Part shown: positions 8,196 to 16,214 of the stretch, piece after piece
Numbering within the stretch: position 1 is the first letter of the stretch
Layout of the letters: each line of letters begins with the position of its first letter
NCBI GenBank assembly: GCA_934561515.1
Contig: CAKTGM010000004.1
Span: 45,378 to 109,377, forward strand
Direction of reading: 5' to 3'
DNA from: an uncultured Oscillospiraceae bacterium
GTDB lineage: Bacteria; Bacillota; Clostridia; Oscillospirales; Oscillospiraceae
Length of the DNA: 64,000 bases
Notes under the pieces: model-generated
Databases searched by the model: none
The model's input: only the letters and a program-made list of their open reading frames with translations
Told to the model about the DNA's origin: nothing
Made by a program: the position numbers and the translations under genes

Positions 8196-9059
8196 TTATC
8201 CGCGCGTGATATCGCGGTGATTTTCGAAGGCGGGATACCCCAGCCCCGAAAGATATGCCGTCAGGCATCGGGCGACCGACACGCTCCTGTGGTGGCCGCC
8301 CGTGCAGCCCACGGCGATGACGAGCGTGCTCTTCCCCTCCTCTGCGTAGAGCGGCAGTAGGAACGAGAGCAGCCCCTCGAGCTTTTCAACGAAGGTCCTC
8401 GTCTGCGCAAAGGAAAAGACATAGTCGTATACCTCGCTGTCCATGCCCGTCTTCTGCTTGAGCGCGGGCACATAGAAGGGATTGGGCAGAAAGCGCACGT
8501 CGAAAACGAGATCCGCCTCGAGCGGAATGCCGTACTTGTAGCCGAACGACATCACGTTCACGCTCAGCTTGCCGCGCGCGCTCTTGTCGCCGAAGATGCG
8601 GTAAAGCTCGTTGCGCAGCTTCGCTGCCGGCATCTGCGTCGTGTCGATGACCACGTCCGCGCGCTCGCGCAGCGGGCGCAGAAGCTCCTCCTCGCGGCGC
8701 ATCGCCTGTTCGATGCTCATGCCGCCGGCCATGAGCGGATGGCGGCGGCGCGTTTCCTTGTAGCGCTTGATGATGGTCTCAAGGTCCGCCGTGACAAACA
8801 GCAGCCTGCACACATCGCCGCCCTGCTTGAGCCGGTCCATCACGTCGAGCAGGCCCGAAAAGTCCCCGTCGCCCGAGCGGATGTCGCTCACGAGCGCGAC
8901 GCGGTCATAGCGCCCGTCGCTCTGCGCGCAGAAGGCCGCAAACCTGAGCACGATGTCCGCCGGGACGTTATCCATCGTAAAGTAGCCCATATCCTCCAGA
9001 TATGTCGCGGCGCTGGACTTTCCCGCGCCCGACAGACCGGATATGATCAAAATCTCCAT
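8196..9059 (-). CDS. rapZ: RNase adapter/nucleotide-binding protein RapZ (YvcJ)
   Basis: A 287-residue protein with an N-terminal P-loop (GLSGAGKS, residues 8-15), the Walker B-like VSDIRSGD, and a C-terminal domain containing FDVRFLPNPFY and the highly conserved VAVGCTGGHHRSVSVA-type block (IAVGCTGGHHRSV). In enterobacteria RapZ targets the GlmZ RNA; in Firmicutes YvcJ binds and hydrolyses GTP/ATP and influences competence and cell-wall precursor metabolism. It lies between murB (stop 2 bp before its ATG) and whiA, a conserved neighbourhood. Confidence 0.96.
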   Translation of the reverse strand: MEILIISGLSGAGKSSAATYLEDMGYFTMDNVPADIVLRFAAFCAQSDGRYDRVALVSDIRSGDGDFSGLLDVMDRLKQGGDVCRLLFVTADLETIIKRYKETRRRHPLMAGGMSIEQAMRREEELLRPLRERADVVIDTTQMPAAKLRNELYRIFGDKSARGKLSVNVMSFGYKYGIPLEADLVFDVRFLPNPFYVPALKQKTGMDSEVYDYVFSFAQTRTFVEKLEGLLSFLLPLYAEEGKSTLVIAVGCTGGHHRSVSVARCLTAYLSGLGYPAFENHRDITRG

Positions 9060-9060
9060 C

Positions 9061-9984
9061 TTAGCCCTCTTCCTGCCGGATGATCTTCACCTCCGGCTCC
9101 AGCATCACGCCGTGCGCGTCGTAGACGGTCTTCTGCACCTTCTCGATGAGCGCGAGCACGTCCGCGCAGGTCGCTCCGCCGACGTTGACAACAAAGCCCG
9201 CGTGCTTGCTTGATACCTCCGCCCCGCCGACGCGACAGCCCTTGAGACCGCAGCCCTCGATGAGCGCGCCGGCAAAGTAGCCCGCCGGGCGCTTGAAGGT
9301 GCTGCCCGCGCTCGGAAGCTCGAGCGGCTGGCTCGTCTTGCGCCGCGCCATGAGATCGTCCATCTTCGCCTTGATCGCCTCGCCCTCGCCCTTCTGGAGC
9401 CGGAGCTTCGCGCCGAGCACGATGCCCTCCCCCGCGGAAAAGACGCTGTGGCGGTAGGAAAGGTCGAGCTGCGCGGGGGCAAGCGTCCTCACGCCGTCCG
9501 GATACAGGGCCGTCACCTCGGTGATGACATCCTTGAGCTCTCCGCCGTAGGCGCCCGCGTTCATCACGATGCCGCCGCCGAGCGTGCCGGGGATGCCGTG
9601 GGCGAATTCAAGCCCTGTGAGGCCTTGCTTCCACGCAAAGACCGCAAGCTGGCAGAGGGACACGCCCGCGTCCGCCTCGATCGTATCCTCGAGCGTAAGA
9701 CGCATCTGCGCAAGGCGCGCCGAGGTATCGATGACCACGGTATCGAGCCCCTCGTCCGCGACCAGCAGGTTCGTACCGTTGCCGATGAGCAGCGGCTTCA
9801 CGCCCGCATCCTGCAAAAAGCCCGTCAGCACGACGAGCTGCTCGCGCGTTTCGGGGAAGGCCATGCGCCTTGCAGGCCCTCCGATGCGAAACGAGGTGTG
9901 CTTTGCCATCGGCTCATCCTTGACCCACTTGAGGTCGGGAAGATAGTCCTCTATCGTTTTGTCCAGTGCCGTGTACCACGCCAT
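9061..9984 (-). CDS. murB: UDP-N-acetylenolpyruvoylglucosamine reductase (MurB)
   Basis: A 307-residue type II MurB. The FAD-binding part has HTSFRIGGPA (about 28-37) and GNGTNLLV, followed by GIPGTLGGGIVMNAGAYGGE. The catalytic region has SAGSTFKRP, whose Ser is the proton donor, and the C-terminal LEPEVKIIR contains the conserved Glu. It reduces UDP-GlcNAc-enolpyruvate to UDP-MurNAc with NADPH in the cytoplasm, the second committed step of peptidoglycan synthesis. It follows hprK by 16 bp and is translationally close to rapZ. Confidence 0.97.
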   Translation of the reverse strand: MAWYTALDKTIEDYLPDLKWVKDEPMAKHTSFRIGGPARRMAFPETREQLVVLTGFLQDAGVKPLLIGNGTNLLVADEGLDTVVIDTSARLAQMRLTLEDTIEADAGVSLCQLAVFAWKQGLTGLEFAHGIPGTLGGGIVMNAGAYGGELKDVITEVTALYPDGVRTLAPAQLDLSYRHSVFSAGEGIVLGAKLRLQKGEGEAIKAKMDDLMARRKTSQPLELPSAGSTFKRPAGYFAGALIEGCGLKGCRVGGAEVSSKHAGFVVNVGGATCADVLALIEKVQKTVYDAHGVMLEPEVKIIRQEEG

Positions 9985-10000
9985 AGCTTCAAGTCCTCCG

Positions 10001-10963
10001 TTACGGGTTCTGCTTCTTTGCTTCGTTCTCGCGGGTCACGCGGTCGATGTGCCCGTCGATCTGCGCGGCGAATTCGCGCGCGGAGTTGAAGCCGTGCTTC
10101 TTCTGGCGGTTGTTCATCGCCGCCAGCTCCACGATCGCCGCGAGGTTGCGGCCCGCGCTGACCGGAATGGTCATCTGCGGCACGGGCACTTCAAGGATGG
10201 TCGTGTGGTTTTCGTCAAGGCCGAGGCGGTCGTAGAACTTATCGTCCGCCCACTTTTCAAACTGAATGACCATGTCGATCTCCGTCGAATCCTGCACCGC
10301 GCCCACGCCGAAGAGCTTTTCCACGTCGATGACGCCCACGCCGCGTACCTCAAGATAGTTGCGGATGAGCTCCGGCGCTGTGCCGACAAGCGTCGAGCCG
10401 ATGCGCGTGATCTCCACGGCGTCGTCTGCGACGAGGCGGTGGCCGCGCTTGATAAGCTCAATGGCTGTCTCGCTCTTGCCAATGCCGCTGTCGCCGAAGA
10501 TGAGCACGCCCTCGCCGTACACGTCCACCAGCACGCCGTGGCGCGTGATGATGGGCGCGAGCACGTGGTTGAGGTAGTCGATCGTCATGGAGGTGAACTC
10601 GACGGAGGTGTGGTGCGTGCGCAGCAGCGTGCGGCCGTATTTCTGCGCCATTTCAAGGCACTCGGGGAAGATGTCCAGCTTGCGCGAGATGACCAGCGCC
10701 GGGATCTCATAGCAGAACAGGTCCTCGAAGCACTTGCGCCGCTCCTCAGAGGAGTAGCCGCGCAGGAACGTTACCTCGCTCTTGCCGATGATCTGCAATC
10801 TGCGCGGGTCAAAATAGTCGAAAAAGCCGATAAACTGAAGGCCCGGACGGTTAACGTCCGTAATGGTCAGGATCTCGGTGTCATAGTCCGTTCCACGGTT
10901 GATGACCTCCATCTGGAACTTCTCTACGATGTCCTTTACGCGGACGGAGCGATTGGTATTCAT
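10001..10963 (-). CDS. hprK: HPr kinase/phosphorylase
   Basis: A 320-residue bifunctional HprK. The N-terminal half is the MurF-like domain (residues 1-130). The kinase half has the P-loop GDSGIGKSE (157-165), the HPrK signature EVRGVGVIDVEKLFG around 205-220, and a C-terminal region with PVSAGRNLAAIVE. It phosphorylates HPr on Ser46 in response to glycolytic intermediates and so drives carbon catabolite control in Firmicutes. It is the first gene of the hprK-murB-rapZ-whiA-dnaE operon, preceded by GGAGGG and a near-consensus promoter. Confidence 0.97.
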   Translation of the reverse strand: MNTNRSVRVKDIVEKFQMEVINRGTDYDTEILTITDVNRPGLQFIGFFDYFDPRRLQIIGKSEVTFLRGYSSEERRKCFEDLFCYEIPALVISRKLDIFPECLEMAQKYGRTLLRTHHTSVEFTSMTIDYLNHVLAPIITRHGVLVDVYGEGVLIFGDSGIGKSETAIELIKRGHRLVADDAVEITRIGSTLVGTAPELIRNYLEVRGVGVIDVEKLFGVGAVQDSTEIDMVIQFEKWADDKFYDRLGLDENHTTILEVPVPQMTIPVSAGRNLAAIVELAAMNNRQKKHGFNSAREFAAQIDGHIDRVTRENEAKKQNP

Positions 10964-11006
10964 AGTTGCCCTCCATACGGAAAAACATTAAAATGTATGC
11001 ATTCTC

Positions 11007-11035
11007 ATTATAATCGTTCCCCCCTTTTTTTACAA
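11007..11035 (-). promoter_or_regulatory. Promoter of the hprK-murB-rapZ-whiA-dnaE operon
   Basis: On the minus strand TTGTAA (11030-11035) and TATAAT (11007-11012) are 17 bp apart. The stretch lies 44 bp before the hprK ATG in the only sizeable gap upstream. Confidence 0.75.
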
Positions 11036-11125
11036 GGGAAACCGCCCTCCCCCACGCCGCTTTTTTCATCCGGCGCGCCCGCGCAGAAAGTTTTCCGATT
11101 TTTTCATCTTTTTTGAAAATAAGGC

Positions 11126-11154
11126 TTGCATTTTGCGTTCGAATCTGCTATAGT
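11126..11154 (+). promoter_or_regulatory. Promoter of rpmB
   Basis: TTGCAT (11126-11131), 17 bp, TATAGT (11149-11154), 57 bp before the rpmB ATG. It is back to back with the hprK promoter. Confidence 0.75.
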
Positions 11155-11211
11155 ATCAACTGCTTGTGAATGACCAAGCCTTGATTTGATTACAGCAAGG
11201 AGGTGCAACGG

Positions 11212-11400
11212 ATGGCAAAGTGCGAGTTTTGCGACAAGGGTGTTTCGTTCGGTATCAGAGTTTCCCACTCTCACCGTCGTTCCAACCGTCCCTGGAAGCC
11301 CAACGTCAAGCGCGTGAAGGCTATCGTCAATGGTACGCCCCGCCATGTCTATGTTTGTACCCGCTGTCTGCGTTCCGGTAAGGTTACCCGCGCGATCTAA
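11212..11400 (+). CDS. rpmB: 50S ribosomal protein L28
   Basis: A 62-residue L28 starting at the ATG at 11212, 6 bp after AAGGAGGTG. Conserved blocks are GVSFGIRVSHSHRRSNRPWKP and the basic C-terminal region. It has two CxxC-type pairs (CEFC near the N-terminus, CTRC near residue 52), so this is the zinc-binding form of the protein. L28 is part of the large ribosomal subunit. The gene stands alone between its own promoter and a strong terminator. Confidence 0.98.
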   Translation: MAKCEFCDKGVSFGIRVSHSHRRSNRPWKPNVKRVKAIVNGTPRHVYVCTRCLRSGKVTRAI

Positions 11401-11415
11401 GCGACCAAACAGATT

Positions 11416-11447
11416 AGAAGCACTGCGAAAGCAGTGCTTCTTTTTTT
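11416..11447 (+). terminator. Terminator of rpmB
   Basis: A 10-bp perfect stem GAAGCACTGC/GCAGTGCTTC, loop GAAA, followed by seven T, 16 bp after the rpmB stop. Confidence 0.92.
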
Positions 11448-11454
11448 GTATATC

Positions 11455-11482
11455 AAAAAGCCGCCCATCGGGCGGCTTTTTC
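11455..11482 (-). terminator. Terminator of the NUDIX-GNAT pair
   Basis: A GCCGCCC/GGGCGGC stem with ATC loop, bounded by five A and five T. On the minus strand it follows the GNAT stop at 11495 by 13 bp. Confidence 0.88.
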
Positions 11483-11494
11483 TGATTTCAGGGA

Positions 11495-11953
11495 CTATTG
11501 CACCTGCAAATCCATCGTCATGTACTTTTTGGTTTCTTTGAAGGAGAGTTTCTCATAAAGGCGCAGAGCGGCTTCGTTGCGTGATAGCACCTTCAGCTCG
11601 ATGCGGCAGGCGCCGTTTTCCTCCGCGAACGGCTTGAAGGCAGAAATGAGCTGCGCTGCATAGCCCTTCTGGCGATGCTCTTTCTCAACGTACAACGCAT
11701 CGAGAATCGCAATCGGTTTTGCAAGCATACCGGGAATTTCGTAGAGAAAGCCATATAGGAAAGCGACAATCTCTTCCCCGTCCTCAATCAGCAGGAGCTT
11801 ATGGCCCTCCAAGCCGATGCGGTCGCGGTAGTTATCGGTGACAACATATGAGCCGTTCAAATTAGGGTCATACTGGGCCTCATCATGGATGAGACTTGTC
11901 AAAAGCGTATCCAAGCGGGCTGCGTCTGCGGTTGTAGCATCTCGAAGCTTCAT
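11495..11953 (-). CDS. GNAT family N-acetyltransferase
   Basis: A 152-residue single-domain GNAT protein. The acetyl-CoA-binding motif A is visible as LYVEKEHRQKGYAAQL (about 89-104; the family pattern is Q/R-x-x-G-x-G/A), followed by motif B with NEAALRLYEKLSFKE (about 128-142). The substrate cannot be told from sequence. Its ATG overlaps the TGA of the NUDIX gene (ATGA), so the two are translationally coupled; damaged-nucleotide or small-molecule detoxification would fit, but this is a guess. Confidence 0.9.
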   Translation of the reverse strand: MKLRDATTADAARLDTLLTSLIHDEAQYDPNLNGSYVVTDNYRDRIGLEGHKLLLIEDGEEIVAFLYGFLYEIPGMLAKPIAILDALYVEKEHRQKGYAAQLISAFKPFAEENGACRIELKVLSRNEAALRLYEKLSFKETKKYMTMDLQVQ

Positions 11954-12546
11954 TCCTGCGATCTCCCCTTCCGTTCGTTTTCCCTATGAAACTGCTGCAT
12001 CTTCTCGTTGAGCTTATTGTAGATATGCTCGCGGAACCATTTTTCGCTGCTGGCCTGCACCGCGCCCTCGGGCGTGAACCACTTCACGCCGCTGTTCTCG
12101 TCGGGCTTGACCGTGAGCGCGTCCGTATCGTCCGCGATGAGAAGATAGGTCACGTTCAGGTGCAGGTGCGAGGAAACATATTTCCCGCGCTTTTGATGAC
12201 CGTCCACGGTCAAAACCTCGAGAGAAAAGATGTCCTCGCTCGCGGGGCGGACATTCTGCACGCCGCTCTCCTCGCGCACCTCTCTGAGCGCCACGGCGAG
12301 CAGATCCTCTTCCCCATCGGCGTGTCCGCCGAGCCACGACCACGAATCATAGAGGTTGTGGTACGCCATCAGCACGCGGTCAAAGCTTTCATTCACGACC
12401 CACGCCGACGCCGTCATGTGGCAGAGCGCGTTGCCGCGCGTAAAGACGTCCGCAAATGCGTTCAGACAGTCGAGCATTACGCTCTTGTCCCGCGCCTCCT
12501 GCTCGTTATACGGCCGGTAATTCTCAATTTGCTCAATAATTTCCAT
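11950..12546 (-). CDS. NUDIX hydrolase
   Basis: A 198-residue NUDIX protein. The box at residues 74-96 fits the pattern Gx5Ex7REUxEExGU exactly (GHADGEEDLL...REVREESGV), giving the Mg-binding Glu residues. An N-terminal helical extension (1-40) contains RPYNEQEARDK. The start at 12546 is preferred over an upstream ATG at 12648 because the extra 34 residues would be coded by palindromic DNA. The box hydrolyses nucleoside diphosphates linked to another moiety; the exact substrate is unknown. Overlaps the GNAT start by 4 bp. Confidence 0.92.
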   Translation of the reverse strand: MEIIEQIENYRPYNEQEARDKSVMLDCLNAFADVFTRGNALCHMTASAWVVNESFDRVLMAYHNLYDSWSWLGGHADGEEDLLAVALREVREESGVQNVRPASEDIFSLEVLTVDGHQKRGKYVSSHLHLNVTYLLIADDTDALTVKPDENSGVKWFTPEGAVQASSEKWFREHIYNKLNEKMQQFHRENERKGRSQE

Positions 12547-12563
12547 CGCTACCCTCAATATAT

Positions 12564-12718
12564 TTTCGCGCCCGCAGGCGCGAAACAGCATCGCAGATTT
12601 TGCGCCGCACACGGCGCAAATAAACTTGATTGTAAATTCTGACGACACGTGCGTCAGAATTTACACTTCTCAGCCCGCAAACGTGCGCGCCTGCGGCGCG
12701 TGCGCTGCCGCGGGCTGC
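12564..12718. repeat. Cluster of four consecutive palindromes upstream of the NUDIX gene
   Basis: Four separate inverted repeats follow one another: TTTCGCGCC/GGCGCGAAA (12564-12572, 12577-12585); TTTGCGCCG/CGGCGCAAA (12599-12607, 12612-12620); TGTAAATTCTGACG and its exact complement (12631-12644, 12652-12665, 14 bp, 7-nt loop); and CAGCCCGC/GCGGGCTG (12671-12678, 12711-12718) enclosing a further CGCGCC/GGCGCG. They occupy almost all of the gap before the NUDIX gene. A structured leader RNA, a protein-binding site or a small non-coding element are all possible. Confidence 0.8.
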
Positions 12719-12728
12719 AATCTTACTC

Positions 12729-12754
12729 AAAAAGCGACCCAAAGGTCGCTTTTT
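12729..12754 (-). terminator. Terminator of der-plsY-gpsA
   Basis: An 11-bp stem AAAAAGCGACC/GGTCGCTTTTT with a 4-nt loop directly after the gpsA stop (12763) on the minus strand, ending in T residues. Confidence 0.88.
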
Positions 12755-12762
12755 GAAGTAAT

Positions 12763-13764
12763 TTATATCCAGCTGCAATCGCTTTCCTTCTTCGGCGTGC
12801 GGCTCATCAGCACACCGATGAGCGGCGCGGCGCTCTTTCCTTCGTAAAGGACCTCGTACACCGCTGTCGAGATCGGCATTTCCACGCCATAGCGCTGCGC
12901 AAGCTCGTGTGCGCTGCACGCAGCATAGTAGCCCTCAACGACCGCGCCGACCTCGTCCATGGCTTCCTTCGCGCTCTTGCCCTGCCCGATGAGAATACCG
13001 GCGCGGTGGTTGCGCGAGTGCATCGACGTACAGGTGACGATCAGATCGCCCATGCCGGCAAGACCCGCGAGCGTTTCCTTCCGCCCGCCCATGCGTTCTG
13101 CAAGGCGCGAGATCTCGCTCAGCGCGCGCGTGATGAGCAGCGCGCGCGAGTTGTCGCCCATGCCGCAGCCGTCGCTGATGCCGCAGCACAGTGCCGCAAC
13201 GTTCTTGAGAGCGCCCGCCAGCTCCACGCCGACGGTATCATCATGCGTGTAGACGCGGAAGACCTCGTTCATGAAGGCGTGCTGTACAATTTCGGCGCTT
13301 GCCTGATCGGCGGAGGCGGCCACGCAGCCCGTCGGGAGACGGCGCGCGACCTCCTCGGCGTGCGAGGGGCCGGAGAGCACCGCGACGCGATAGCCCTCCC
13401 CGCATTCCTGCGCGATGATCTCGCTCATGCGCAGGTGCGTGCCGCGCTCGATGCCTTTGGTGAGCGACACGAGCAAAGCGCCCTTGCGCAGGTGCGGCGC
13501 GGCCTCATGCGCGACCGAGCGCAGCGCGAAAGACGGCGAGGCGAAGACGACCATCTCCGCGTTTTCGAGCACGGATAAGTCGCTCGTCACGGCGATGCGC
13601 GCAGGGATACGCACGCCTTTGAGTAAAGGGTTTTCCCTTGTCTCTCTCAGCAATTCCGCCTTTTTCGGGTCATGCGACCAGAGCGTGACGGCATGGCCGT
13701 TGTCAGATAGCAGCATCGCTGCGGCCGTACCCCAGCCGCCCGAGCCAAGCACTACAATATTCAT
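12763..13764 (-). CDS. gpsA: Glycerol-3-phosphate dehydrogenase [NAD(P)+]
   Basis: A 333-residue GpsA. The Rossmann start VVLGSGGWGTAAAMLL (residues 4-19) binds NAD(P). LSGPSHAEEVARRLPT and the catalytic Lys in GALKNVAALCCGISDG lie in the middle, and NSRALLITRALSEI with GMGDLIVTCTS follows. It reduces dihydroxyacetone phosphate to sn-glycerol-3-phosphate, the backbone for phospholipids. Its ATG overlaps the plsY TGA, and PlsY uses the product directly, so the pair forms the first two steps of phosphatidic acid synthesis. Confidence 0.97.
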   Translation of the reverse strand: MNIVVLGSGGWGTAAAMLLSDNGHAVTLWSHDPKKAELLRETRENPLLKGVRIPARIAVTSDLSVLENAEMVVFASPSFALRSVAHEAAPHLRKGALLVSLTKGIERGTHLRMSEIIAQECGEGYRVAVLSGPSHAEEVARRLPTGCVAASADQASAEIVQHAFMNEVFRVYTHDDTVGVELAGALKNVAALCCGISDGCGMGDNSRALLITRALSEISRLAERMGGRKETLAGLAGMGDLIVTCTSMHSRNHRAGILIGQGKSAKEAMDEVGAVVEGYYAACSAHELAQRYGVEMPISTAVYEVLYEGKSAAPLIGVLMSRTPKKESDCSWI

Positions 13765-14447
13765 TGGTCCTCCCCCGGTTTCGGTGCATTCACATGGAAA
13801 CGGAACTTACTTTCCGTGCCGTTGAGCAGCCTTTTGATGTTGCTGCGGTGCGCCCACAGCACGAGCAGCGCAATGCACGTGCCGAGCACGGTCACAAGGC
13901 CGTCACGGAAGATAAAATGCGTCATGAAAGGAAAGCTGGCCGCCGCGGCGACCGAGCCGAGCGACACATAGCGCGTCGTGAGCCAGAGCACCGCAAACAC
14001 GCCCCAGCCGACAAGCGCGATGCGCCAGTCGAGAAGCAGCAGCAGCGTGCCGCTGCACAAAATGCCCTTGCCGCCCTTGAAGCCGTAGAAGATCGGGAAC
14101 ATATGCCCGATGACGCAGAACAGCGCTGCAAAATATTTGCCCGCAACGCCCCATCCCAGAAGGACGCCCAGGAAGCGGCCGCCGAGCCATACCGCGCCCA
14201 GCGCCTTGAGCATATCGAAGGCGATGACCATGAGCGCGCACTTTGCGCCGTAGGTGCGGTAGAAGTTCGTCAGCCCTGCGTTGCCGCTGCCGTGGCGGCG
14301 CACATCGTCGTGGTAGCAGAGATGCGACGTGGCGATCGCGCCGTTGACGCAGCCGAGCAGATACGACAGCACCGCAACGGCGACCGGTACGCCATACAGC
14401 ACTACTGCCGCGAACGTAGTGATCTCATCAGGATAAATGCCTTCCAT
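13761..14447 (-). CDS. plsY: Glycerol-3-phosphate acyltransferase PlsY
   Basis: A polytopic membrane protein of 228 residues with about five helices. PlsY motifs are visible: SYLLGCVNGAI near residue 25-36, the RRHGSGNAGLTN block near 52-62 (RxxGSGNxGxTN), and GGKGILCSGTLL near 125. It transfers acyl from acyl-phosphate to sn-glycerol-3-phosphate. The ATG at 14447 shares a base with the der stop; a GTG one codon earlier is an equally possible start. Co-transcribed with der and gpsA. Confidence 0.95.
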   Translation of the reverse strand: MEGIYPDEITTFAAVVLYGVPVAVAVLSYLLGCVNGAIATSHLCYHDDVRRHGSGNAGLTNFYRTYGAKCALMVIAFDMLKALGAVWLGGRFLGVLLGWGVAGKYFAALFCVIGHMFPIFYGFKGGKGILCSGTLLLLLDWRIALVGWGVFAVLWLTTRYVSLGSVAAAASFPFMTHFIFRDGLVTVLGTCIALLVLWAHRSNIKRLLNGTESKFRFHVNAPKPGEDQ

Positions 14448-15772
14448 CACTCTTCTTTTTCTCCTTTCTCGCGCACCGACATGATGACCGGCGTGCCCTC
14501 CAGCCCGAAGACGTTTCGGATGCAGTTTTCAAGATAGCGCCGGTAGGAGAAGTGGAAGAGCTTTTTCTCGTTGCAGAAAACGACGAAATGCGGCGGGCAG
14601 ACGCCGACCTGCGTCATGTAGTAGATCTTCAGGCGCTTGCCCTTGTCCGTCGGCGGCTGCACGCGCGTCTGCGCGTCGGCCAGGATGTTGTTGAGCATAC
14701 CCGTGGAGATGCGCATACAGGACTGGTTATGCACGTAATTGATCATCTCAAAAAGGCGCGGCACGCGCTGGCCCGTCGCCGCCGAGATGAAGATGATGGG
14801 CGCGTAGGTCATGTAGGAGAGGTCGCGGCGAATGTCCTCGCGCATACGATCCATGGTCTTGCCATCCTTTTCGACAAGGTCCCACTTGTTCACGACGATG
14901 ATGCACGCCTTGCCCGCGTCGTGCGCGAGACCGGCGACCTTCGTATCTTGCTCGGTCACGCCCTCCTGCGCGTCGATCATGATGAGGCACACATCCGCGC
15001 GGTCGATGGCCATGGTCGCGCGCAGCACGCTGTAGCGCTCGATCACATCGTCGACCTTCGACTTTTTGCGCATACCGGCGGTGTCGATGAAGACATACTT
15101 GCCCTGCTCGTTTTCAAAGTACGAGTCGATGGCGTCGCGCGTTGTACCGGCGACATTGCTGACGATCATGCGCTCGGTGCCGAGGATGCGGTTCGTGAGG
15201 GAGGATTTGCCGACGTTGGGCTTGCCGATGAGGGCGACCTTGATGACGTCCTCGTCCTCCTCATCCTCCTCCTCGGGCGGGAAGTACTGAAGACAGGCAT
15301 CGAGCAGATCGCCCGTGCCGTGGCCGTGGACGGCGGAAACGGCGATGGGGTCGCCGAGGCCGAGGTTATAGAACTCGTAGAAGTCGGGGTCGATGCGGCC
15401 CGTGGAGTCCATCTTGTTCACTGCCAGCACGATCGGCTTGCGCGAGCGCAGCAGCATATTGGCGACCTCCTGATCGGAGGCCGTCAGCCCGGTCTTCACG
15501 TCCGTCAGGAAAACGATGACGTCCGCGTGGCGGATGGCAATCTCCGCCTGCTCGCGCATGAACGACAAAATCTGGTCGTCCGTGCGCGGCTCAATACCGC
15601 CGGTGTCCACCAGCGTGAATTTGCGGCCGCACCACTCGCTCTCGCCGTAGATGCGGTCGCGCGTGACGCCCGGCGTATCCTCGACGATGGAGAGCCGCTG
15701 GCCGATGAGCTTATTAAAGAGCATGGACTTGCCCACGTTGGGCCGACCCACGATCGCAACCAAAGGTTTCAT
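14447..15772 (-). CDS. der: Ribosome assembly GTPase Der (EngA)
   Basis: A 441-residue protein with two tandem GTPase domains. Domain 1 has GRPNVGKSML (8-17), DTGG and NKMD; domain 2 has GKPNVGKSSL (about 185-194), DTAGM and NKWD. A C-terminal KH-like domain follows, ending with LFHFSYRRYLENCIR. An acidic EEEDEEDED linker separates the two GTPases. Der is required for maturation of the 50S subunit. It heads the der-plsY-gpsA operon, with AAGGAGG 6 bp before the ATG and a near-consensus promoter about 75 bp upstream. Confidence 0.97.
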   Translation of the reverse strand: MKPLVAIVGRPNVGKSMLFNKLIGQRLSIVEDTPGVTRDRIYGESEWCGRKFTLVDTGGIEPRTDDQILSFMREQAEIAIRHADVIVFLTDVKTGLTASDQEVANMLLRSRKPIVLAVNKMDSTGRIDPDFYEFYNLGLGDPIAVSAVHGHGTGDLLDACLQYFPPEEEDEEDEDVIKVALIGKPNVGKSSLTNRILGTERMIVSNVAGTTRDAIDSYFENEQGKYVFIDTAGMRKKSKVDDVIERYSVLRATMAIDRADVCLIMIDAQEGVTEQDTKVAGLAHDAGKACIIVVNKWDLVEKDGKTMDRMREDIRRDLSYMTYAPIIFISAATGQRVPRLFEMINYVHNQSCMRISTGMLNNILADAQTRVQPPTDKGKRLKIYYMTQVGVCPPHFVVFCNEKKLFHFSYRRYLENCIRNVFGLEGTPVIMSVREKGEKEE

Positions 15773-15845
15773 TTTTTTGCCTCCTTATGGAAAAGCGGCG
15801 CGATGAACGCCGCCGAATGATATCAGTGCAGACGAATACAAATAC

Positions 15846-15874
15846 AGTATAACCGAATTCCCGGCGTTACGCAA
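15846..15874 (-). promoter_or_regulatory. Promoter of der-plsY-gpsA
   Basis: On the minus strand TTGCGT (15869-15874), 17 bp, TATACT (15846-15851), located between the rpmF terminator and der. Confidence 0.65.
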
Positions 15875-15918
15875 GGCAAACCTTCTGCGCGCGGGGATTT
15901 CGTATCGGTTCAGGCATA

Positions 15919-15954
15919 AGAAAAAGCTGAGCGGCTTCCCACTCAGCTTTTCTT
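15919..15954 (-). terminator. Terminator of DUF177-rpmF
   Basis: AAAAGCTGAG pairs with CTCAGCTTTT around a 10-nt loop, with T-rich sequence after it on the minus strand; 23 bp past the rpmF stop. Confidence 0.8.
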
Positions 15955-15976
15955 AACGATTGTTGTTCCGAATCGA

Positions 15977-16174
15977 TTATTCGGCTGCGACCTTGGACTC
16001 GATGACCTTGACCTGACGGCCGTTGTAGGTACCGCATTCCGGGCACATTCTGTGAGGCTGGTGCAGAGCACCGCACTTCGGGCACGCGACGAGCGCGGGA
16101 GCGGTGAGCTTCCAGTGAGAAGAACGTCTCTTATCACGTCTCTGACGGGATACTTTCCCCTTGGGGACTGCCAT
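15977..16174 (-). CDS. rpmF: 50S ribosomal protein L32
   Basis: A 65-residue L32 with the standard start MAVPKGKVSRQRRDKRRSSHW and a four-Cys zinc ribbon, CPKC (about 31-34) and CPEC (about 44-47). It is a zinc-binding component of the large subunit. It is preceded by AAGGAGGTG and follows the DUF177 (YceD) gene by 40 bp, the classical yceD-rpmF arrangement. Confidence 0.98.
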   Translation of the reverse strand: MAVPKGKVSRQRRDKRRSSHWKLTAPALVACPKCGALHQPHRMCPECGTYNGRQVKVIESKVAAE

Positions 16175-16214
16175 GTTGACACCTCCTTAAAGTTAAGCTG
16201 AATGAACAGCGAAT

